19,921 bases of DNA from JBCCZC01 sp039188505. GTDB lineage: Bacteria > Pseudomonadota > Gammaproteobacteria > Xanthomonadales > SZUA-38. The stretch lies in contig JBCCZC010000054.1 in assembly GCA_039188505.1 (NCBI GenBank), positions 1-19,921 on the forward strand, given 5' to 3'. The stretch's first letter is position 1. Each line of letters starts with the position of its first letter. The position numbers and the translations under genes were made by a program. The notes under the pieces were generated by a model. The model ran no database searches. It was given only the letters and a program-made list of their open reading frames with translations, and was not told the origin of the DNA. Shown here one piece after another: positions 15,007 to 19,921 of the stretch.

Positions 15007-15783
15007 ATGCAGGTTGCAATTCTCGCCGGTGGTCGAGGCTCGCGGCTCGAGGCGCTCGGCCGCCCGAAGGCGCTCGCGCAGATCGGGCAGCGGAGCATTC
15101 TGGCTCACGTGATCGATCGATACATCGCCTCGGGCATGACCGACATTTGGGTCGCCCTGGGCTTTCGCGCCGAACTCGTCGCGGCCGAGCTCCCGCGGGA
15201 CTTCCCCGGCTGGACCGCTCGGGATCGCGGGTATGGGACAGAACTATCCCGGGCGGATGGCAGCCCGGGGCGGATCACGCTGGTGGATACAGGCGTGGAC
15301 GAGACCACGGGCAGCCGCCTGCTGCAGCTCCGTCCCCTGCTTTCCGACCGGACCTTCAGCCTGAGCTGGACCGACGCGCTTTCCGACATCGACTTTGCCG
15401 CCATGGTCACTGCCCATCGCGGCACCGGCGCCACGCTGACGATTGCGGCCGTGCGTCCACCGGCACGCTTCGGGCGCCTGACCGTCGACCCTGACGACCG
15501 GATCACCGCGATGGCCGAGAAGGACCGCGCCGCGGAGCCGTGGATCAACGCCGGGCATTTCGTTGTTGAGCCCGCGTTTCTGGACGCCGTCGCGGCGGAC
15601 GGTGGCCCACTCGAGACCGGCGCCATCGCAGCGGTCATCGAGGCCGGCGAATCCCACGCCTATCGACATGCCGGATTCTGGCAGTGCATGGACTATCCCC
15701 ACGAGCACCGGCTGCTCGACGAACTGTGGGCGTCCGGCAATGCGCCGTGGGTCAGCGGCAAGCCCGCTCGCCAGATCGCATGA
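15007..15783 (+). CDS. Sugar-1-phosphate nucleotidyltransferase, glucose-1-phosphate cytidylyltransferase (RfbF)-like
   Basis: The protein would activate a sugar 1-phosphate with a nucleoside triphosphate to make an NDP-sugar and pyrophosphate in the cytoplasm. The 258 residues carry the nucleotidyltransferase start LAGGRGSR (6-13) and the RPK with Lys21. Several features recall RfbF-type enzymes that make CDP-glucose: ITLVDTG (90-96), VRPPARFGRL (149-158), WINAGHFVV (179-187), GFWQCMD (223-229), and the ending LWASGNAPW. The usual YGDG around the metal-binding Asp is WTDA here (121-124, Asp123), so the substrate may differ from glucose 1-phosphate and CTP. The ATG at 15007 follows AGGAAC and AGGGG. 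The gene overlaps the next one by four bases and opens the sugar cassette. Confidence 0.82.
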   Translation: MQVAILAGGRGSRLEALGRPKALAQIGQRSILAHVIDRYIASGMTDIWVALGFRAELVAAELPRDFPGWTARDRGYGTELSRADGSPGRITLVDTGVDETTGSRLLQLRPLLSDRTFSLSWTDALSDIDFAAMVTAHRGTGATLTIAAVRPPARFGRLTVDPDDRITAMAEKDRAAEPWINAGHFVVEPAFLDAVAADGGPLETGAIAAVIEAGESHAYRHAGFWQCMDYPHEHRLLDELWASGNAPWVSGKPARQIA

Positions 15784-16820
15784 AGCTCCTGCTCACCGGC
15801 CACCGGGGCTACGTTGGCGCCCATCTTGTCGACCTGCTCGAAGCCGCCGGTCACGAGGTCGTGGGCCTGGACGCCTACTGGTACGAAGGCGGGCATCTCG
15901 GACGCCCTCCCGCAGAACCGGCGGTGACGATCAGGGCGGATATCCGCGACCCGGAGCCGGCGCTGCCGGCCGTGGACGCAGTCGTTCACCTGGCGGCACT
16001 CTCCAACGACCCGCTGGGCAGCTTCGACCCGGAGCTGACGCTGCGCATCAACCGGGATGCCGCAGTCCAGCTAGCGCACCGGGCGCGAGCCGCGGGCATC
16101 CCTCGCTTCGTCTTCGCGTCGAGCTGCAGCGTATACGGCGTATCACCAGACCTGCTCGACGAGGACAGTCCGTTTCGTCCACTCACACCCTATGCCCGTG
16201 CCAAGGCTGAGGCAGAATCCGGGATCCTGGCCCTCGCCACCGACGAATTCTCACCGGTTGCGCTGCGCCCCGGCACCGCCTTCGGCCATTCGCCGCGCCT
16301 GCGGGGAGACCTCGTGGTGAACAACCTCGTCGCGCATGCGCTGTTCGACGGCGAGGTCCTGCTCAAGAGCGACGGCCTGCCCTGGCGACCGATCGTCCAC
16401 GTCGAGGACATCGCCCGCGCGTTCGCCGCGGCGGCAGAAGCGCCTGCCGACGCCGTCTGCGGCCAGGCCTTCAATGTCGGCGCGACAACGATGAATTTTC
16501 AGGTACGCACCCTTGCCGATCGGATCGCGGCGGCCATCCCCGGCAGCCGGATTCGCTTTGCCCCGGACGCGGGCCCGGACCACCGGAGCTATCGTGTCGA
16601 CTGCAGTCGACTCGCCGCGGTCCTTCCGCACAGTCGCCCGCGCTGGACCCTCGAGGCGGGCATCGAAGCCCTGGTGGATGCCTACCGCCAGGCTCCGCTC
16701 GATCGCGATCAGGCGTTCGGTCCGGCGTTCTTCCGGCTACAGCGAATCCAGGCGCTCATCGATGCGGGACAAATGAGCCGTTCGCTGAGCTGGCAGACGC
16801 AACCCACCGAAGCCGCATGA
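15780..16820 (+). CDS. NAD-dependent nucleotide-sugar epimerase/dehydratase
   Basis: This 346-residue extended short-chain dehydrogenase should act on the 4-position of a nucleotide-activated sugar as an epimerase, dehydratase or reductase. The NAD-binding loop is TGHRGYVG at 6-13, with Asp31 at the end of the second strand favouring NAD over NADP. The catalytic residues are a Ser in SSCSVYG (114-120), Tyr138 and Lys142 in YARAK. The PWRPIVHVEDIARAF stretch (201-215) is typical of nucleotide-sugar epimerases. I cannot assign the reaction or the sugar. The ATG at 15780 overlaps the stop of the nucleotidyltransferase gene as ATGA. The frame is open further upstream only within that gene. Its own stop overlaps the next start in the same way. 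Confidence 0.85.
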   Translation: MKLLLTGHRGYVGAHLVDLLEAAGHEVVGLDAYWYEGGHLGRPPAEPAVTIRADIRDPEPALPAVDAVVHLAALSNDPLGSFDPELTLRINRDAAVQLAHRARAAGIPRFVFASSCSVYGVSPDLLDEDSPFRPLTPYARAKAEAESGILALATDEFSPVALRPGTAFGHSPRLRGDLVVNNLVAHALFDGEVLLKSDGLPWRPIVHVEDIARAFAAAAEAPADAVCGQAFNVGATTMNFQVRTLADRIAAAIPGSRIRFAPDAGPDHRSYRVDCSRLAAVLPHSRPRWTLEAGIEALVDAYRQAPLDRDQAFGPAFFRLQRIQALIDAGQMSRSLSWQTQPTEAA

Positions 16821-18046
16821 CCCGCGGGCAACACTGCCGGGGCTGCGGTGCCGCAGGCCTCCAGGATGTGCTCGATCACGGGAATCTGCCCCTGGCCGAC
16901 GGCTTTCCCGATCGCGCGGACGACCCGTCGGCGATCGAGACGTTCCCGGTCCGCCTGGCGCTCTGCGAGGCGTGCGGGCTCGCCCAGCTACGCGACACCG
17001 TGCCGCGCACCACATTGTTCGGCGACGAATATCCCTACTTGGCCTCGTGCTCGACAGCCTGGCTCGAACATGGCGCCGAGCAGGCCCGGCGCCGGATCGA
17101 GGAACGGGGACTCGATGCCGCCTCGAAGGTCGTCGAGATCGCGAGCAACGACGGCTACCTGCTGCAGTTCTTCGCCGCCGCAGGCGTCCGAACGCTTGGG
17201 ATCGAACCGGCGCCCATCCCCGCGGCGGCGGCCAGGGAACGCGGCATCGACACACGCGAAGCGTTCTTCGATGGTGACGTCGCGCGGGACCTCGTCGCCG
17301 CAGGGTGGGCCGCAGACCTAATCCTCGCCAACAACGTCCTCGCCCACTCGGAAGACCTGCACGGCCTGGTCGCCGGGGTCCGTACCCTGCTCAAACCTGA
17401 GGGCCTCGCCGTCTTCGAGTTCGGCTACCTGGCCGACCTCTTCGATCAGCTGGCGTACGACACGCTCTATCACGAACATCTGTGCGTGTTCTCGCTACGG
17501 GCGGTGAAGGCCTTGTTCGAAGGCTACGGGCTCGCCGTCATCGACGCCGAGCGGATCGGGACCCAGGGCGGCTCGCTTCGGGTCGCGGTGGCCCATCGCG
17601 GCCCGCCATCGCCGGCAGTTGCTGCCGTCCTGGCCGCCGAGGACACTGCTGGACTGGCGCTGGCTCCCACGCACCGGGCTTTCGCAGAACGCGTCCGCCG
17701 CCATGCGGGCGAATTCCGCGACCTGCTGGAACAGCGCCGGGCGTCCGGACGACGGGTCGCGGCCTACGGCGCGCCTGCGAAGGGCACGACGCTGCTGAAT
17801 GTCTGCGGCATTGATGCCAACCTGATCGACTACGCCGTTGACCGGAATCCCCGGAAGCAGGGCCGGCAGATTCCAGGTACGGGCATTCCGATCGAAGCGC
17901 CCGATCGCCTGCGGGCGGCACCGCCGGATGACCTCGTCATCCTGCCCTGGAATCTGCGCGACGAGATCCTGGCCCAGGAGACCCTCCTCGCCGAACGCGG
18001 CACCGCCTTCATCCTGCCGCTACCGGCGATCGAGGTCGTGAGTTGA
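16817..18046 (+). CDS. Sugar C-methyltransferase, NovU/TylCIII/TcaB9-like (zinc-binding, SAM-dependent)
   Basis: The 409-residue protein has the three-part layout of deoxysugar C-methyltransferases. An N-terminal zinc-binding domain carries Cys7, Cys10, Cys50 and Cys53. A class I SAM domain follows, with VVEIASNDG at 105-113 and NVLAH at 173-177. The C-terminal domain is Rossmann-like, with YGAPAKG at 317-323 and VDRNPRKQGRQIPGTGIPI at 341-359. His219-Glu220-His221 in LYHEHLCVFSL matches the HEH active-site region of the family, in which a histidine acts as base on a 4-keto sugar. Known members methylate C-3 or C-5 of NDP-4-keto-6-deoxy sugars. The sugar here is unknown, and no 4,6-dehydratase gene is visible in the window to supply the keto intermediate. 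Both ends overlap neighbouring genes by four bases. Confidence 0.85.
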   Translation: MTRGQHCRGCGAAGLQDVLDHGNLPLADGFPDRADDPSAIETFPVRLALCEACGLAQLRDTVPRTTLFGDEYPYLASCSTAWLEHGAEQARRRIEERGLDAASKVVEIASNDGYLLQFFAAAGVRTLGIEPAPIPAAAARERGIDTREAFFDGDVARDLVAAGWAADLILANNVLAHSEDLHGLVAGVRTLLKPEGLAVFEFGYLADLFDQLAYDTLYHEHLCVFSLRAVKALFEGYGLAVIDAERIGTQGGSLRVAVAHRGPPSPAVAAVLAAEDTAGLALAPTHRAFAERVRRHAGEFRDLLEQRRASGRRVAAYGAPAKGTTLLNVCGIDANLIDYAVDRNPRKQGRQIPGTGIPIEAPDRLRAAPPDDLVILPWNLRDEILAQETLLAERGTAFILPLPAIEVVS

Positions 18047-19188
18047 ACTGCAGTACCTGCCATGCGGCGATCACGACGTCCCTGTTCACGGTCGAGGCGA
18101 CGCCCTGCCACAGCGTTCGCCTGCTCGATGACGAGACCACGGCGCGGACGTTTCCCCGTGGCCGTGTCACCCTGGCCCACTGCGCGCGGTGCGGCCACGT
18201 CGAGAACCCGGCCTTCGAGGAGGACGCCGTGCGCTACGACGGGCGCTACGAGGGTTCCCAGCTGGCGTCACCGCACTTCCGCCGCTTTGCCACCGACCTC
18301 GCCGATCGCCTGGGGAATCGCTTCGACCTCTCGGGCCGGCGAGTCGTCGAGATCGGCTGCGGACAGGGCGACTTCCTCGAACTGCTCGTCGCACGCACGG
18401 GCTGCACCGCCATCGGCATCGACCCGGCCGTCCGGAACCCGCTTCGGACATCGAGGCTCGAGCTGATCGCCGGCCATTTCGAGGAGCACGAGGATCGGCT
18501 GGCCGGCGCGGACCTCGTGATCTGCCGCCACACGCTCGAACACATCCCCCAGCCCCGGCGGTTCCTGGAGCGCCTCCGGGGTGCGCTCGGGGACGCCCCG
18601 ACACCGGTGTTCTTCGACGTCCCGGACCGCGGGCGAATCTTCGCCGAAGGCGCCTTCTGGGACGTCTACTACGAGCACTGCTGCTACTTCGACGAGATTG
18701 CGCTCACCAACGTATTTGCGGCCGCCGGCTTCGCCCGCTGCGAGTCGGCGCTCAGCTTTCACGACCAATCCCTCGAGTTCATCGCCGTTCCCGCGGATCC
18801 CGCGGCGGCGAGCCCCGTTGTACCGTCCACGCCCCCGGCGATCGCGGCACCACTTTTCGAGGCGACGCGGGCGGCGTGGCAGGACCGGCTCTCCGGGCTC
18901 GGGCCCCGGTCCCTCGTGCTCTGGGGAGCGGGATCCAAAGCCGTTGCCTTTCTGGCGTCGATGACCGACCACGCCAGCGTGCGGTGCGCCGTGGACATCA
19001 ATCCACGCAAGCAGGGGTCCTTTCTTCCTGGAAGCGGCGTTGCGGTCTTGGGTCCGGAGGCGCTCGAGGCCGCACCCCCGGAGCACGTGCTGATCATGAA
19101 CCCGGCGTACCGGAACGAGATCGAGCGCAACCTGCGGGATCTCGGCGTTACCGAGGCGACGATCTGGACGGTGGACGATGGTGCGTAG
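18043..19188 (+). CDS. Class I SAM-dependent methyltransferase with zinc-binding N-terminus and C-methyltransferase-type C-terminal domain
   Basis: This 381-residue protein is a distant paralogue of the preceding gene product. It has Cys3, Cys6, Cys47 and Cys50 in a probable zinc site, a SAM loop VVEIGCGQGDF (101-111), RHTLEHI (162-168), and Tyr210-Glu211-His212 in YYEHCCYF. A C-terminal domain carries LWGAGSKAVAFL (293-304) and DINPRKQGSFLPGSGV (318-333), comparable with the C-terminal domain of its neighbour. The HEH triad of the first enzyme is reduced to YEH, so its chemistry (C-, O- or N-methylation) is open. The start is a TTG at 18043 that overlaps the previous stop as TTGA and follows GAGGT at 18032-18036. 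No ATG alternative preserves Cys3 and Cys6. Confidence 0.8.
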   Translation: MNCSTCHAAITTSLFTVEATPCHSVRLLDDETTARTFPRGRVTLAHCARCGHVENPAFEEDAVRYDGRYEGSQLASPHFRRFATDLADRLGNRFDLSGRRVVEIGCGQGDFLELLVARTGCTAIGIDPAVRNPLRTSRLELIAGHFEEHEDRLAGADLVICRHTLEHIPQPRRFLERLRGALGDAPTPVFFDVPDRGRIFAEGAFWDVYYEHCCYFDEIALTNVFAAAGFARCESALSFHDQSLEFIAVPADPAAASPVVPSTPPAIAAPLFEATRAAWQDRLSGLGPRSLVLWGAGSKAVAFLASMTDHASVRCAVDINPRKQGSFLPGSGVAVLGPEALEAAPPEHVLIMNPAYRNEIERNLRDLGVTEATIWTVDDGA

Positions 19189-19921
19189 CTGTCCGGCATG
19201 CGGCGAGGCCGACTTCGAGGCCACCGCCCGCTTCGACCGCGTTCCCGTCCAGGTCAATCGCCTGGCGCGGACCCGTGAAGAAGCACTGGCGTCGCCGTGC
19301 GGGCCAATCGATCTGGTCCGTTGCCGCCACTGCGGGACCTCGTGGAATCACCGCTTCGATCCAGCGCTCGTTCACTACGACGCCGGCTACGACAATCCGC
19401 TCGACGTCTCACCGGTCTTCCGCGACTGGCAGACCGGGGCTGCCCGCGACCTGGTCGCGAGACATCAGCTCCACGGGGCAACCGTGCTCGAGGTGGGCTG
19501 CGGGCGGGCCGGCTTTCTCCGGGCAGTACTCGCAGCTGGAGCCGGTCGCGGCCTCGCTTATGAGCCGGCCTGGGATCCGGCCTGGCCCGTTCCTCCCGGC
19601 TGTGAGATCCGGAGCAGCGCCTTTCAGTCCGTCGGCGCCGACGATCGAAGGGCCGACCTGGTGATCCTGCGTCACGTGCTTGAACACCTCGAGGAACCTC
19701 TCGCGCTGCTGCAGTTGCTCCGCCAGCTCGGCTGCCCGATCCTCGTCGAGGTGCCCGACGGGGCGACGCTGATGGAGCCAGGCGGATGCTGGGACCTGAT
19801 CTACGAACACGTGAGCTACTTCGAAGCGTCGGGAATGTCGAGGCTCCTGGAACGCGCGGGTTTTGCCGTTGACCGCATCGGCCGCGAATTCGGCGACCAG
19901 TTTCTCGTCGTCGATGCGCGA
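19178..19921 (+). CDS. Class I SAM-dependent methyltransferase, third of the tandem set (3' end outside the window)
   Basis: The visible 248 residues repeat the plan of the two genes before it. A probable zinc site has Cys5, Cys8, Cys49 and Cys52. The SAM loop is VLEVGCGRAGF (103-113), followed by RHVLEH (165-170) and Tyr209-Glu210-His211 in IYEHVSYF. It is closer to its immediate neighbour (YEHxxYF) than to the first methyltransferase (HEHLCVF). The frame is open to the last base, so the C-terminal domain cannot be judged. The ATG at 19178 overlaps the preceding gene by 11 bases; a GTG at 19181 is the only close alternative. The substrate is unknown. The neighbours suggest a nucleotide sugar or a glycan. 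Confidence 0.8.
   Translation, partial: MVRSCPACGEADFEATARFDRVPVQVNRLARTREEALASPCGPIDLVRCRHCGTSWNHRFDPALVHYDAGYDNPLDVSPVFRDWQTGAARDLVARHQLHGATVLEVGCGRAGFLRAVLAAGAGRGLAYEPAWDPAWPVPPGCEIRSSAFQSVGADDRRADLVILRHVLEHLEEPLALLQLLRQLGCPILVEVPDGATLMEPGGCWDLIYEHVSYFEASGMSRLLERAGFAVDRIGREFGDQFLVVDAR

Noticed and set aside
18189..19664. Plus-strand open frame of about 490 codons across the second and third methyltransferases
   Set aside because: It is Arg- and Pro-rich, out of frame with two genes that show clear SAM motifs, and typical of a GC-driven shadow.

Overview
The window is a high-GC (roughly two thirds G+C), densely packed bacterial chromosome segment. It most likely comes from a gammaproteobacterium. 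The strongest indication is gene order: a TonB-like gene, gshB and then pilG-pilH-pilI-pilJ-cheR(pilK)-chpA, the arrangement known from Pseudomonas and its relatives. The lgt-thyA pair and a truC-type tRNA pseudouridine synthase fit the same group. I cannot name the genus from sequence alone.

Layout. (1) Bases 98-7153, minus strand: the chemosensory operon that controls type IV pili. Read from right to left it holds two CheY-like regulators (pilG, pilH), a CheW-like adaptor (pilI), the pilus-associated chemoreceptor (pilJ), a CheR methyltransferase (pilK-like) and chpA. The chpA gene stops after its N-terminal phosphotransfer-type domains, before any kinase core. The 97 bases beyond the stop are markedly poorer in G+C, which suggests an insertion or another breakpoint at the left edge. 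(2) Bases 7154-7683: a 530-base divergent intergenic region with an AT-rich stretch upstream of pilG and a perfect 9-bp inverted repeat. (3) Bases 7684-11121, plus strand: gshB (glutathione synthetase), a TonB-like protein related by position to the pilus-linked TonB3, and gcvPB (glycine decarboxylase subunit 2) without an adjacent gcvPA. (4) Bases 11141-14891: truC on the minus strand, divergent from an rlmI-like 23S rRNA methyltransferase, then the translationally coupled pair lgt-thyA.

(5) Bases 15007-19921, plus strand: an accessory sugar cassette that runs off the right edge. It holds a cytidylyltransferase-like sugar-1-phosphate nucleotidyltransferase, an NAD-dependent epimerase/dehydratase, and three consecutive SAM-dependent methyltransferases of the zinc-binding sugar C-methyltransferase type (NovU/TylCIII/TcaB9-like). 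Every junction in it is a short overlap (ATGA, ATGA, TTGA, 11 bases), so it behaves as one translationally coupled unit. The inferred role is making a nucleotide-activated, possibly methyl-branched sugar for a surface glycan or secondary product. The exact sugar cannot be read from the sequence.

Most of the window is recognisable and conserved. The parts most worth a second look are the truncated chpA with its composition break, and the triple methyltransferase sugar cassette. I saw no tRNA, rRNA, CRISPR array or complete insertion sequence.
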